This document shows, in pieces, positions 34,095 to 43,298 of a stretch of DNA of 64,000 bases. The first letter of the stretch is position 1; each line of letters opens with the position of its first letter. The notes beneath the pieces are model-generated. The model was given only the letters and a program-made list of their open reading frames with translations. It did no database searches and was not told the DNA's origin. The translations under genes and the position numbers were made by a program. The DNA lies in assembly GCA_021323865.1 (NCBI GenBank), contig JAJPKF010000012.1, positions 218,308-282,307 of the forward strand. The letters run 5' to 3'. This stretch comes from Pseudomonadota bacterium (GTDB lineage: Bacteria > Chloroflexota > UBA5177 > JAJPKF01).

Positions 34095-34766
34095 CTAGTC
34101 TGGCTTGCCCATGAACCACGTGGCAGCGCCAAGGATCTGCGCATCGCCGAGCACTTCAAAGCCGAATCGCCGGTAGAACGAAACATTTCGCATCGTGTCG
34201 GTCTCTAGGTACGGCATGCCGTCTGCCTGCTGCATCTCGCTCATGGCTCTCCCCATCAGCATGGATCCGATTCCCTTACCCTGCAGCTCAGGCTCGACGG
34301 CGACCAACTCCACGTGCTGATGCGCCTCTGAGGGATCGTGGCGTGAGACGATCTCACCCCATGTCGACATCCGTGACAGCGTTCGGGGGCCGAGGCGAAG
34401 TAGCGGGAGGACAAGCCGAGGCGGTAGTGGGGCCATAGTCAGACCCACTTCTTTGCCGCGAATCCGTAGCTCTCTGCCTTTCGCGGCCATCTGCCGAAGG
34501 AAACACTGGTCTGGTGGTGCAATCGCCGCAAGACCGACGATCGACTCGCCCCGCCGGGCAACGATCGGTTGGCGCCGGAGCAAGCTCAGCATCCACAGGA
34601 AGGTCGTAAGCAACCCCCTGGTTCGGCGGTTCGGACGGGGACCGTAGACCGCGATGCTAACGGGGTTGTCTCTCAGTGCGCGGGCCGCCATCTCCGCCGC
34701 TTGTCTGAGCTCTGAGGGCTTCAGGACGTCCAGTTCCATCGGGGCAGTGTCAGTTGAGAGGTTCAT
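34095..34766 (-). CDS. GNAT-family N-acetyltransferase
   Basis: A 223-residue acetyltransferase. The acetyl-CoA pyrophosphate loop is VELVAVEPELQGKGIGSMLM (about 160-178, the Q/RxxGxG/A motif), preceded by a beta bulge strand HQHVELVAV. It ends with ETDTMRNVSFYRRFGFEVLG (motif B). N-terminal ARALRDNPVSIAVYGP and the mid-segment with two hydrophobic helices match the GNAT group often found in actinobacteria. ATG 34766 is used; GTG 34769 directly before it is equally possible. The acceptor is unknown, and neighbouring genes give no hint. Confidence 0.85.
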   Translation of the reverse strand: MNLSTDTAPMELDVLKPSELRQAAEMAARALRDNPVSIAVYGPRPNRRTRGLLTTFLWMLSLLRRQPIVARRGESIVGLAAIAPPDQCFLRQMAAKGRELRIRGKEVGLTMAPLPPRLVLPLLRLGPRTLSRMSTWGEIVSRHDPSEAHQHVELVAVEPELQGKGIGSMLMGRAMSEMQQADGMPYLETDTMRNVSFYRRFGFEVLGDAQILGAATWFMGKPD

Positions 34767-34880
34767 CACACCATTCTTGGCCGACAGCTCTGTTTCCTAA
34801 CATCGGGTGGCGATGGCGTTGGAAGGGATGCCGCCCCATTGGCTAGAGTGAAGTGCCGTCTCAAGACCGGAATCTGGCGG

Positions 34881-34957
34881 GGGTCTTTAGCTCAGTTGGT
34901 GAGAGCGCTGCCCTGATAAGGCAGAGGTCGGTGGTTCGAGTCCACCAAGACCCACCA
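34881..34957 (+). tRNA. tRNA-Ile (GAT), CCA encoded
   Basis: Acceptor GGGTCTT/AAGACCC, D stem GCTC/GAGC, anticodon arm TGCC-CTGATAA-GGCA giving GAT, T arm GGTGG-TTCGAGT-CCACC, discriminator A, CCA. Followed 29 nt later by tRNA-Ala(TGC). Confidence 0.97.
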
Positions 34958-34986
34958 CGCTCAAAGGGCGGCACAGGCGGGAGTTT

Positions 34987-35062
34987 GGGGGCGTAGCTCA
35001 GCTGGAAGAGCACCTGCTTTGCAAGCAGGGGGTCAGGGGTTCGAATCCCCTCGTCTCCACCA
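34987..35062 (+). tRNA. tRNA-Ala (TGC), CCA encoded
   Basis: Acceptor GGGGGCG pairs with CGTCTCC with two G-U pairs. D stem GCTC/GAGC, anticodon arm CCTGC-TTTGCAA-GCAGG giving TGC, T arm AGGGG-TTCGAAT-CCCCT, discriminator A, CCA. Forms a tandem pair with tRNA-Ile(GAT). Confidence 0.97.
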
Positions 35063-35135
35063 GTCGACCGCCTGCCGGCATCACCCGCGATTCATAGGTC
35101 GGGCAACGCCGGCATCCGCGGAGAACTGGAGCGTG

Positions 35136-36086
35136 ATGAGCGCGGCCATACCGACTCGGGGACGACGCTGCAGATGGTCTGATCTATCGGCAGACGTGCG
35201 GTCAACGGTGGAGACCCGGCTGGCCGCATCCATTGTGGGCGCCAGAGACCAGACGGGCGGTTTCTCCCCTGGCCTTGCGGCCATTCTCGAGCTCCATGAC
35301 GGATCCAGAGTGTTCGTGAAAGGGGCCAGTCCCCAGCAGAACCCGGACACTCCGCGCATTTATCGCCGTGAGGCTCAACTCGCACCGCACTTGCCTCGGC
35401 ATCCGTCGCTCCCTCGATTTCTATGGGCGATCGACCAGGGACACGATGGCTGGGTTCTGTTGGCCTTCGAAGCAATCGAGGGCCGAGAGCCGGATCTTCC
35501 CTGGCAGGATCACGACATCGAACGCGTTTTGGCGGCGATGGAAGACCTCTCGTCGGCCTGCACGCCAGCCACCGTACCTGCCCGGTCCGCCTCGAGCGTC
35601 TTTCCGGGGGTGGTCGGCGGTTGGGGTCTGATCGAGCCTTCTGCGCCGGCTTCCTTGGATGACTGGAGCCGCCAGTACCTAGAGCAGCTGATTTCCCTGG
35701 AACGGCAGTCCTCGAGAGCCGTATCGGGAGAGACGCTGCTGCATCTGGACATTCGTGCCGACAACATCCTCCTTACCGAGGACTCCGTGGTCTTCGTTGA
35801 CTGGCCGGATGCAGCGGTCGGGGAGGCATGGGTAGATCTGCTGGTCTGGGCTCCCAGTTTGCGAGTGCAGGGCGGCCCTGATCCCGAAACCCTGTTGCGA
35901 CGATATCCTCCGGCGAGAAAGGCGGCACCGAAGGACGTCACCGCCGTTGTTTGCGCCATCGCCGGATACTTCACCCAGCGATCACTGCTCCCTCCGCCAC
36001 CCGGCCTTCCCACCCTGCGAGCTTTCCAGGCCGTTCAGGCAGAGGTCACGCGTGCGTGGCTTGCCCAACGTACGGGCTGGGACTAA
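35136..36086 (+). CDS. Aminoglycoside phosphotransferase (APH)-family kinase
   Basis: A 316-residue small-molecule kinase of the APH/choline-kinase fold. The N-lobe has LELHDGSRVFVKGASP (ATP lysine), the catalytic loop is LLHLDIRADNILL (HxDxxxxN, about residues 205-217) and VVFVDWPDA gives the metal-binding Asp. The hinge segment LAFEAIEGREPDLPW is typical. ATG 35136 has GGAG 4 nt upstream; the frame upstream runs back into tRNA-Ala and is not coding. Members confer aminoglycoside resistance or phosphorylate metabolites such as choline, macrolides or homoserine. The substrate is not predictable, and nothing around it suggests a resistance island. Confidence 0.83.
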   Translation: MSAAIPTRGRRCRWSDLSADVRSTVETRLAASIVGARDQTGGFSPGLAAILELHDGSRVFVKGASPQQNPDTPRIYRREAQLAPHLPRHPSLPRFLWAIDQGHDGWVLLAFEAIEGREPDLPWQDHDIERVLAAMEDLSSACTPATVPARSASSVFPGVVGGWGLIEPSAPASLDDWSRQYLEQLISLERQSSRAVSGETLLHLDIRADNILLTEDSVVFVDWPDAAVGEAWVDLLVWAPSLRVQGGPDPETLLRRYPPARKAAPKDVTAVVCAIAGYFTQRSLLPPPPGLPTLRAFQAVQAEVTRAWLAQRTGWD

Positions 36087-36233
36087 ACCCACTGATCAGG
36101 CGTTGGCCTCCACCCGAGCTTGCCCGAGCGTCAGAACCGACTCCTGGAAGGCGTTCTACGGATTGCGTCGGCTGGTCTCACCGTGACGTCCCGGGGCTCT
36201 AACGCACCTTGATAGTACTTATGTAAACCCATT

Positions 36234-36283
36234 CGGCCGTCAGGCCGCATTTTCTCAGGGATTCCAGGCGACGTTGATATACT
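36234..36283 (+). promoter_or_regulatory. rpsA upstream region: short hairpin and -10 element
   Basis: CGGCC-GTCA-GGCCG (36234-36247) then CATTTTC is a weak terminator-like hairpin after the APH gene. TATACT at 36278-36283 is a good -10 box about 74 bp before the rpsA ATG; the -35 region is not clear. The 270-bp spacer 36087-36356 holds no gene that I can see and is locally AT-richer than its surroundings. Confidence 0.35.
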
Positions 36284-36356
36284 TTGGTTAGATAGGGTTC
36301 TCGATTTTTCCGCCACCTACCAGGTGCCCTCCCGAGGACCAACGGCCAGGAGACAC

Positions 36357-38009
36357 ATGAATCAGGACCCTGAGACGACCGGCGCCCAGCCGGTCTATTT
36401 CGATGCCGAAACCGACGAGCCGGTGACCGGACCGCCCGGAGACGTCGAGGACATGCAGAGCCTGATGGACTCTGAGGAGGCGGGCTTTCGCTCCTTGCGT
36501 CGTCGCCAGACCACGAGCGGGATCGTCGTAAGCATCGGGGAGGACGCGCTCCTCATCGATGTCGGCACCAAGTCGGAGGGGATCGTCCCTCGAGAAGAGC
36601 TTGCCGAATTTGGTGAGGAGCTGCCCGAGCTTCACATCGGTGATGAGGTCATGGTGCAGGTCCTTGACCCCGAGGGCCGGGAAGGCCCGATCCTGTCGCT
36701 CAGGCGGGCTCGGCGCGAGCAGGCCTGGGTCGACATGGAGCACTTCGCAACCGAGGGCCGTACCATCGAGGCGCCGGTCGTCGACCACAACCGAGGCGGC
36801 GTGCTGCTGGACGTACGGGGTTTGCGTGGGTTCGTACCCATTTCTCAGCTGGTCAGCCTAAGCCCGGCTTCCCGACAGGACGACAACGGCGAGGACACCC
36901 AGGAGCGACTCGCGCGCCTCCATGGACAGCGTCTGAACGTCAAGGTGCTCGAGGTGAGCAGCGCCCAAAACCGACTGATTCTGTCAGAGCGAGCCGCACA
37001 GCAGGAGACGCGTGCTCAGCGCCGGGTAAAGCTTCTCAACGAGCTGGCTCCCGGGCAGATCCGGCGCGGCAAGGTCAGGTCGGTCACGAGCTTCGGCGCC
37101 TTCGTCGACCTCGGTGGCATCGACGGACTGGTTCATGTTTCAGAGCTCTCCTACGACCGTGTTCAGGATCCCAGGAAGGTCTTGGAGGTCGGCCAGGAGT
37201 TGGATGTCTACGTCTTGGACGTGCGGCCCGGCGACCAGCGTATCTCGCTGAGTCTCAAACGGGCCCAAGCCGATCCGTGGCAGGACCTTGAGAGCAGACA
37301 CCAGGCCGGAGAGATTTTGGACGCCACCATCACCCGACTGGCCGTCTTTGGCGCCTTCGCCCAGATTGAACCAGGAGTCGAAGGCCTGATCCACCTCACG
37401 GAGCTCGCCGAAAACACCCCACGTGAAGCCTCGCAGGTGGTGCATCAAGGGCAGACGGTCCCCGTGAAGATCATCCACATCGACAGCACTGGCAGACGGC
37501 TCGGGTTGAGCATCCGGCAGGTCCAGCCGGTCGAGACGCAGATGACGCCTGAAGAGTGGGCTGCGACGCAGGAACAGGACCGCGAGCCGGTGTCTTCGGC
37601 GTTTGACGCGCTCGCCGGGCTCGCCGGCAACCTTGGCAGTGAACCGGAGGCAGCGGCCCCTCCCGCTGACCATGCTCCCGAGTCGGGGACCGCAGCGGTG
37701 GCCCCGCCGACGATCCCGGATTCTGAGCCCAGGATTGAGGAGGAACAGGCCGGCGAGTCGAAGCCGAGCGAATCCTTGCCCACCCTCACGCAGGATGAGT
37801 CCGGCGCAGCCATGGAGTCTGAGTCGGCATCCCAGGTGGAGCCCTCGCCGATGGCGGTCGCTGACGAGCCGGCAGCGACCGAAGGGCAAGACGACGAGGC
37901 CGGCTCTACGACTTCCCACACACCGAATACCGATGAATCCGAAGCCGGCGCTCATTCGGTCGACACGGGCGCCGAGGAAGATGTGCAGTCGGTTGTCGAA
38001 GCGCTGTAG
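36357..38009 (+). CDS. rpsA: 30S ribosomal protein S1-like, four S1 domains with acidic tail
   Basis: RNA-binding protein that promotes mRNA loading on the 30S subunit. Four OB-fold S1 domains start near residues 50 (TSGIVVSIGEDALLIDVG), 134 (EAPVVDHNRGGVLLDV), 235 (RRGKVRSVTSFGAFVDLG) and 315 (LDATITRLAVFGAFAQI). Domains 3 and 4 have the best RNA-binding faces. After about residue 400 comes a long Glu/Ala/Pro/Ser-rich, probably disordered tail to residue 550. Four domains is the usual number in Gram-positive and Chloroflexota S1 (E. coli has six). ATG 36357 has GGAG 5 nt upstream. It lies 75 nt upstream of clpC. Confidence 0.93.
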   Translation: MNQDPETTGAQPVYFDAETDEPVTGPPGDVEDMQSLMDSEEAGFRSLRRRQTTSGIVVSIGEDALLIDVGTKSEGIVPREELAEFGEELPELHIGDEVMVQVLDPEGREGPILSLRRARREQAWVDMEHFATEGRTIEAPVVDHNRGGVLLDVRGLRGFVPISQLVSLSPASRQDDNGEDTQERLARLHGQRLNVKVLEVSSAQNRLILSERAAQQETRAQRRVKLLNELAPGQIRRGKVRSVTSFGAFVDLGGIDGLVHVSELSYDRVQDPRKVLEVGQELDVYVLDVRPGDQRISLSLKRAQADPWQDLESRHQAGEILDATITRLAVFGAFAQIEPGVEGLIHLTELAENTPREASQVVHQGQTVPVKIIHIDSTGRRLGLSIRQVQPVETQMTPEEWAATQEQDREPVSSAFDALAGLAGNLGSEPEAAAPPADHAPESGTAAVAPPTIPDSEPRIEEEQAGESKPSESLPTLTQDESGAAMESESASQVEPSPMAVADEPAATEGQDDEAGSTTSHTPNTDESEAGAHSVDTGAEEDVQSVVEAL

Positions 38010-38065
38010 GCACCACGGGGTGTACTCGGGAGCGGATCTGTCCGCCATAATGTCAATAAAGTTGC

Positions 38066-38077
38066 GATCCAGGGATC
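38066..38077. repeat. Inverted repeat GATCC-AG-GGATC before clpC
   Basis: A perfect 5-bp inverted repeat with a 2-nt centre, 7 bp before the clpC ATG. Too short for a terminator; it is neither a CIRCE element nor a recognisable CtsR heptad repeat. A possible operator for stress control, or chance. Confidence 0.25.
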
Positions 38078-38084
38078 ACAAGGG

Positions 38085-40637
38085 ATGACCAACCAGGGTA
38101 GCTTCGATCGCTTCACCGAGCGGGCTCGCAAGGTTCTGACCCTTGCCCAAGAAGAGGCCCAGCGGTTCAATCACAACTACATTGGGACCGAGCACCTGCT
38201 CCTGGGCCTCGTGCGCGAGGGAGATGGAGTGGCAGCCAAGGTCCTCTCAAATCTCGGCGTCGAGCTGCAGAAAGTGCGCAGCGCCGTCGAATTCATCATT
38301 GGACGGGGCGAGCGCCAGGTTTCGGGTGATATCGGTCTCACCCCGCGCGCCAAGAAGGTTATCGAGCTGGCTGTGGACGAGGCCCGACGCCTCGGCCATC
38401 ACTACATCGGCACCGAGCATCTGCTTCTGGGATTGATCCGGGAAGGCGAAGGAATCGCTGCGGGCGTCCTTGAGAGCCTGGGCGTCAACCTGGAGAAGGT
38501 GAGAACCGAGGTCATAAAGGTTCTTACGCAGAGCGGCAGCGCTCCCGCTCACGAGCGCCGCTCCAGCAAGACTCCCACCATCGATCAGCTTGGTATTGAC
38601 CTCACCGCTCAAGCCCGGGGCGCCAAGCTCGATCCGGTCATCGGCCGCGAGAGCGAGATCGAGCGGGTGATTCAGGTCCTTTCCCGCCGCATGAAGAACA
38701 ATCCCGTCCTCATCGGCGAGCCGGGAGTTGGCAAGACGGCGATCGTCGACGGGCTCGCCCAGCGCATCGTCGGGGGCGAGGTGCCCGAAAACCTCCTAGG
38801 CAAGCGTCTGCTGACGCTGGACATCGGCTCACTGGTGGCGGGTACCAAGTATCGTGGTGAGTTTGAGGAGCGGCTCAAGAAGATCATTGAGGAGATTCGC
38901 GGATCGGGCGATTGCATCCTCTTCATCGACGAGCTGCATACCATCGTCGGAGCAGGGGCGGCCGAGGGCGCCGTGGACGCGGCGAATATCTTGAAGCCGG
39001 CCCTGTCTCGGGGTGAGATCCAGACTATCGGCGCCACCACTCTGGACGAGTACCGCAAGTACATCGAACGGGACGCAGCCCTCGAGCGCCGCTTCCAGCC
39101 CATAACCGTGCGCGAGTCCACCGTCGAGGAAAGCATCCTGATCCTTCGTGGACTGCGTGAGCGCTACGAGCAGCATCACCGTCTGCGCATTACCGACGGC
39201 GCGCTGAAGGCTGCCGCCGAGATGGCTGAACGCTACATCACGGATCGGTTCATGCCCGACAAGGCCATCGACCTGATTGATGAAGCCTCTTCGCGGGTCC
39301 GAATGCAGCGGGCCGTAGCGCCTCAGGACCTCAAGGACGCCTTGAAGGAGCTGGAACAGGTTCAGTCGGATAAAGACGAGGCCATCCAGACTCAGCAGTA
39401 TGAGCGCGCCGCTCAGCTGCGCGACCAGGAAGGCCGGCTTCGAGACAATATCGGACAGCTGGAGCAGGGTTGGCATTCCCAGCAGAGCGCCGAAGATCTC
39501 GAGGTTGGCGAGGAAGACGTGGCCCAAGTAGTGGCAATGTGGACCGGCATTCCTGTCATGCGGATTGCCCAAGAGGAGTCGGCCCGTCTACTCGAAATGG
39601 AAGGCGCTATCCATAAGCGCATCGTCGGCCAGGATGAGGCGGTTTCGACCATCTCGAGCGCCGTCCGTCGGGCCCGCACGGGCTTGAAGGACCCCAAGCG
39701 ACCTATCGGTAGCTTTATCTTCCTTGGCCCCACCGGGGTGGGCAAGTCGGAGCTGGCCAAGGCGGTGGCCGAGTTCATGTTCGGCAGCGAGGACGCCCTC
39801 ATCACCATCGACATGTCGGAGTTCATGGAGCGCCACGCGGTGGCCCGGCTGGTGGGAGCGCCGCCCGGCTATGTGGGATACGAGGAAGGCGGACAGCTCA
39901 CCGAGGCGGTCCGCCGCAAGTCCTATTCCGTTGTTCTCCTGGACGAGATCGAGAAAGCACATCCGGAGGTCTTCAACATCCTGCTGCAGATTCTGGAGGA
40001 TGGCCGGCTCACCGATGCCAAGGGCCGCAGCGTGGACTTCCGCAACACGATCATCATCATGACCTCCAACGTCGGCGCGACCCTCCTGAACAAAGAGGCT
40101 CAGCTGGGCTTCAAGGTCAAGAGCAGCGAGGACAGCGAAGCCAAGGAGATGGAGCGGTCCCACAGCGACATGATCAAGAAGATCATGGGCGAGGTAAAGT
40201 CGACCTTCAAGCCGGAGTTTATGAACCGGATCGACGCCACCATCGTCTTCCGGGCACTCACGCAGGAGCAGGTTTATCAGATCGCAGAGATGCTCCTCAC
40301 GCGTGTTCGCAACCAGCTCGTGGAGCAGCAGATCGACCTGGAGGTGAAGGACTCGGCCAAGGCATTCCTCGTCGAGGAGGGCTTTGACGCCGCCAACGGA
40401 GCACGGCCCCTGCGCCGCGTGATTCAGAACCGAATCGAAGATACGCTCGCCGAGGGAATGCTCTCGGGCAAGTTCTTCCCAGGTCTCAGAATCATCGCCG
40501 AGCGCAGTGAGGACGGCATCGAGCTCATCGCGGTTGAGCCCGATGCGTCACAGCTCGCCGACGCCGCTCCTGAGACGGAGGTTCTTTCTTCCGAGGACGA
40601 ACCGCAGCCGGCCGTGGCAGCCGAAACCGAGGGGTAG
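38085..40637 (+). CDS. clpC: ATP-dependent Clp protease ATP-binding subunit ClpC
   Basis: AAA+ unfoldase that feeds substrates to ClpP. It has 850 residues. Two Clp_N repeats are seen at the start (FTERARKVL...[13 protein letters not shown] and [13 protein letters not shown]). D1 Walker A is [11 protein letters not shown] (about 211). A UVR-like middle segment ([18 protein letters not shown], about 430-447) marks the ClpC rather than ClpA/B class. D2 Walker A is [12 protein letters not shown] (about 548). The C-terminal D2-small domain is followed by an acidic tail. The ATG at 38085 is directly preceded by AAGGG, with unusually short spacing. radA starts 1 nt after the stop. Unlike the Firmicutes operon, ctsR, mcsA and mcsB are not upstream; rpsA is. 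Confidence 0.97.
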   Translation: MTNQGSFDRFTERARKVLTLAQEEAQRFNHNYIGTEHLLLGLVREGDGVAAKVLSNLGVELQKVRSAVEFIIGRGERQVSGDIGLTPRAKKVIELAVDEARRLGHHYIGTEHLLLGLIREGEGIAAGVLESLGVNLEKVRTEVIKVLTQSGSAPAHERRSSKTPTIDQLGIDLTAQARGAKLDPVIGRESEIERVIQVLSRRMKNNPVLIGEPGVGKTAIVDGLAQRIVGGEVPENLLGKRLLTLDIGSLVAGTKYRGEFEERLKKIIEEIRGSGDCILFIDELHTIVGAGAAEGAVDAANILKPALSRGEIQTIGATTLDEYRKYIERDAALERRFQPITVRESTVEESILILRGLRERYEQHHRLRITDGALKAAAEMAERYITDRFMPDKAIDLIDEASSRVRMQRAVAPQDLKDALKELEQVQSDKDEAIQTQQYERAAQLRDQEGRLRDNIGQLEQGWHSQQSAEDLEVGEEDVAQVVAMWTGIPVMRIAQEESARLLEMEGAIHKRIVGQDEAVSTISSAVRRARTGLKDPKRPIGSFIFLGPTGVGKSELAKAVAEFMFGSEDALITIDMSEFMERHAVARLVGAPPGYVGYEEGGQLTEAVRRKSYSVVLLDEIEKAHPEVFNILLQILEDGRLTDAKGRSVDFRNTIIIMTSNVGATLLNKEAQLGFKVKSSEDSEAKEMERSHSDMIKKIMGEVKSTFKPEFMNRIDATIVFRALTQEQVYQIAEMLLTRVRNQLVEQQIDLEVKDSAKAFLVEEGFDAANGARPLRRVIQNRIEDTLAEGMLSGKFFPGLRIIAERSEDGIELIAVEPDASQLADAAPETEVLSSEDEPQPAVAAETEG

Positions 40638-40638
40638 T

Positions 40639-42000
40639 TTGCCGCGGCAGCAGACGGCCTATGTCTGCCAGCAGTGCGGTAGTCACTATCCTCAGCACTA
40701 CGGCCGTTGTCCAGGATGCGGGAGCTGGAGTTCGCTCGAAGAGACACTTCTCCGGACCGAAGCGAAGGCACCTCCCCGTTCCCGCGCCCACATTCAAGCA
40801 CTATCTGACATAGATGGATCCAGCGGCGGCCGGCTCGTCCTGCCGCTCGAGGAGGTCAATCGAGTGCTTGGCAGCGGTATCGTGGCCGGCTCGGTCATCC
40901 TCTTGGGGGGTGAGCCGGGCATTGGAAAATCGACGCTTTTATTGCAGCTTGCCCAGCTGGCAGCGGCACAGGGACGGTCCGTTCTGTACGTCACCGGTGA
41001 GGAGTCATCACACCAGATCAGGCTGAGAGCCGATCGCCTGGGCCACACTTCTGCCAATCTTGCCGTGCTGGCATCCACGGACGTCGACGACGTCGTGGCC
41101 GCCGTGGAATCCCAGGCTCCAGAGCTGACGGTGGTCGACTCAATTCAGACGATGCAGACTACGGATCTGGACTCGGCCGCCGGATCGCTCGGCCAGGTTC
41201 GCGAGTCGGCCGCGCGCTTGGTGCGTCTTGCCAAGGAGACCCATGTCCCGATCATTCTGGTCGGACACGTCACGAAAGACGGAAGCATCGCGGGACCAAA
41301 AGTCCTGGAGCACATGGTCGACGTCGTCACGTATCTGGAGGGTGAGCCGTTTCAGACATTCCGGCTCCTTCGCGCCAACAAGAACCGGTTTGGCCCCAGC
41401 CACGAGATCGGCGTCTTTGAAATGCGAGATTCCGGCCTCGTGGACGTCGCCAATCCATCCGCGCTCTTCCTCACCGAGGCCGCTCCGGGGTACAGCGGGG
41501 CCTCGCTCGCCGTAACCATGGAGGGCAACCGGCCGCTGGTTGTTGAGATACAGGCGCTCGTGAACCGAACGGTCTTCGGCCTGCCCCGGCGATCTGCCAA
41601 CGGCATCGACCTCAACCGGCTGAGCATGCTGGGTGCCGTACTGATGCGGCGAGGCGGTGTGGACATTTCGGCCCAGGACGTCTATGTCAATGTCGTGGGT
41701 GGCCTGCGCATCAACGAGCCGGCAGTCGATCTCGCTGTTATCGCCGCCATCTTTTCAAGCGCACGGGATCTGCTGCTTGGCCGGACGGCCTTCATCGGCG
41801 AAGTTGGGCTCGGCGGTGAGGTGCGTCCAGTGAGCGGATTGGAGCGTCGAATCGACGAGGCAATCAAGCTGGGATTGACGGGAGCCGTCGTACCGGCGCG
41901 TGGGAGCAATGGGAAGCCTGGGAACGGAAGCATACGCATTGCAGCGGTTAAGACGGTTTCGGAGGCCCTCGAATTGTGCGCAGTCCCGACCTGCTCATGA
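40639..42000 (+). CDS. radA: DNA repair protein RadA (Sms)
   Basis: RecA-like helicase that processes recombination branches. The N-terminal zinc finger is CQQCG...CPGCG (residues 9-26), Walker A is GGEPGIGKSTLLLQL (about 90), the RadA-specific KNRFG motif lies at about 247, and the C-terminal third is a Lon-protease-like domain (QDVYVNVVGGL...DLAVIAAIFSS) without its Ser/Lys pair. It has 453 residues. TTG 40639 is chosen: it follows GAGGGG by 4 nt and starts immediately before the zinc finger; a longer reading would overlap clpC by over 120 nt. ispD overlaps its stop as ATGA. Confidence 0.96.
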   Translation: MPRQQTAYVCQQCGSHYPQHYGRCPGCGSWSSLEETLLRTEAKAPPRSRAHIQALSDIDGSSGGRLVLPLEEVNRVLGSGIVAGSVILLGGEPGIGKSTLLLQLAQLAAAQGRSVLYVTGEESSHQIRLRADRLGHTSANLAVLASTDVDDVVAAVESQAPELTVVDSIQTMQTTDLDSAAGSLGQVRESAARLVRLAKETHVPIILVGHVTKDGSIAGPKVLEHMVDVVTYLEGEPFQTFRLLRANKNRFGPSHEIGVFEMRDSGLVDVANPSALFLTEAAPGYSGASLAVTMEGNRPLVVEIQALVNRTVFGLPRRSANGIDLNRLSMLGAVLMRRGGVDISAQDVYVNVVGGLRINEPAVDLAVIAAIFSSARDLLLGRTAFIGEVGLGGEVRPVSGLERRIDEAIKLGLTGAVVPARGSNGKPGNGSIRIAAVKTVSEALELCAVPTCS

Positions 42001-42803
42001 GGCAGCGGGGCGCCAAAGCAGCGGCACAACCGCCGGCCGTGGTTCAGAGTAGGCCGTTGAGTCCGCAGGATCATGAGGCGGCCAGGGGCGAGTTCAGACC
42101 GGAACGCCTGGGGGTCATTCTCGTCGCCGCGGGCTCGAGCGTTCGCCTGGGAACGGACAAGATATGGGCGTCGGTGGGCGGAAAGCCGATCCTGCTCCAT
42201 GCCGTAACCGCGGCCGACGCGGTTGCCGAAGAGATCGTCGTGGTGGTGAAGCCTGGTGATGAGGTCAAGGTCGTGCAGGCGCTTGAAGGCCAACGGCTTC
42301 GGTCTCCCTGGCGAATTGCTCGAGGCGGTCCTCGCCGTCAGGATTCGGTCCGCAATGGCCTTCGGGCCATTGGTGCCGCCGAGTACATCGCCGTTCACGA
42401 CGCGGGACGACCACTGGCAACACCTCAGCTCTTCCATCGCGTCTGGTCGGCCGCCATTGAGGCCGGTGCGGCGGTGCCCGGCTTGCCCCCTGCCGATACG
42501 ATCAAGCGCGTTCGCGACGGTAGGGTTGCGACCACTGTCGAGCGGGGCGACCTTCGGGCGATACAGACACCGCAGATTTTCCGCAGATCGGTTCTGCTTC
42601 GTGCCTACGATGGGTTAGAGGAGGATGACGCGCAGGGCGCCATCACGGACGACGCGTCCATCGTGGAGCGATCCGGTGTTGAGGTGGCCGTGGTGGACGG
42701 AGAGCCTTGGAATGTGAAGGTGACATCCCCCGGGGACGTGCAGGTGGCGGCGGCGCTGCATGAGTTTCGGGAGGCTGCCCTCCTGGAACGTACGAGATCG
42801 TAG
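41997..42803 (+). CDS. ispD: 2-C-methyl-D-erythritol 4-phosphate cytidylyltransferase
   Basis: Third step of the MEP isoprenoid pathway, making CDP-methylerythritol. After a 40-residue non-conserved N-terminal extension the catalytic loop reads VILVAAGSSVRLGTDKIW (CTP binding; Arg and Lys conserved), then ARGGPRRQDSVRNGL, VHDAGRPL (Asp and Arg), TIKRV and LRAIQTPQIFRRSVL. 268 residues from ATG 41997, which overlaps the radA TGA as ATGA. An upstream GTG at 41976 would lie inside radA. ispF follows 14 nt downstream, so two consecutive-branch MEP enzymes are adjacent, as in many bacteria. ispE is not in the window. Confidence 0.94.
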   Translation: MRQRGAKAAAQPPAVVQSRPLSPQDHEAARGEFRPERLGVILVAAGSSVRLGTDKIWASVGGKPILLHAVTAADAVAEEIVVVVKPGDEVKVVQALEGQRLRSPWRIARGGPRRQDSVRNGLRAIGAAEYIAVHDAGRPLATPQLFHRVWSAAIEAGAAVPGLPPADTIKRVRDGRVATTVERGDLRAIQTPQIFRRSVLLRAYDGLEEDDAQGAITDDASIVERSGVEVAVVDGEPWNVKVTSPGDVQVAAALHEFREAALLERTRS

Positions 42804-42817
42804 GGCCGGCGCCGGCC

Positions 42818-43294
42818 ATGCGTGTGGGCTATGGGTACGACATCCATCGGTTGAGGCCAGGACGACATCTCATCCTTGGAGGAGTCGAGCTACAGCACCC
42901 AACCGGTCTCGACGGCCACTCGGATGCCGACGTGCTTCTCCATGCCGTCATCGACGCCCTATTGGGTGCGTCAGGACTGGGGGACATCGGTGGTCACTTC
43001 CCCGACGCCGAGCCGAAGTGGCGAGGCGCTTCTAGCCTGGATCTTCTCGCGCGCACCAACAAGCTCATCCGGACAGCCGGATACTCCGTGGTCAACGTGG
43101 ACGCCACTGTTGTCGCCGAAGCCCCACGCATCGCCCCCACCGTGCCGGAGATGCGGGCCCGGATCAGTGACGTCCTTGGCATTGACACCTCGCTCGTCAA
43201 TATCAAGGCCACCACCGCTGAGGGGAGCGGCCCCGAGGGCCGCGGGGAAGCAATCAGCGCGCGAGCCGTGGCCTTGCTCCAGTTGGCCGGGTAG
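42818..43294 (+). CDS. ispF: 2-C-methyl-D-erythritol 2,4-cyclodiphosphate synthase
   Basis: Fifth step of the MEP pathway, a zinc- and Mg/Mn-dependent trimer that cyclises CDP-methylerythritol phosphate. Its 158 residues carry GYDIHRL (zinc Asp and His), GGVELQHPTGLDGHSDADVLLHA with the third zinc His, GDIGGHFPD, and VNIKATTAEGSGPEGRGEAI near the C-terminus (the T-E-G-x-G-x-x-G-R-G-E signature). It is full length and starts at ATG with the usual MRVGYGYD. It lies between ispD and rlmB with short gaps, so it is cotranscribed. Confidence 0.97.
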   Translation: MRVGYGYDIHRLRPGRHLILGGVELQHPTGLDGHSDADVLLHAVIDALLGASGLGDIGGHFPDAEPKWRGASSLDLLARTNKLIRTAGYSVVNVDATVVAEAPRIAPTVPEMRARISDVLGIDTSLVNIKATTAEGSGPEGRGEAISARAVALLQLAG

Positions 43295-43298
43295 GTCA

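Noticed and set aside
34770..35135. rRNA operon remnants around tRNA-Ile/tRNA-Ala
   Set aside because: No 16S or 23S rRNA-like sequence flanks the pair; the flanking genes are a GNAT and an APH-family kinase.
38010..38084. CIRCE element or CtsR site before clpC
   Set aside because: Neither the TTAGCACTC-N9-GAGTGCTAA pattern nor a CtsR heptad repeat is present; only a short GATCC/GGATC repeat.
42876..43298. Upstream extension of the RlmB-like reading frame
   Set aside because: It overlaps ispF in another frame and its sequence is unrelated to SpoU N-termini; ATG 43299 begins at the domain.
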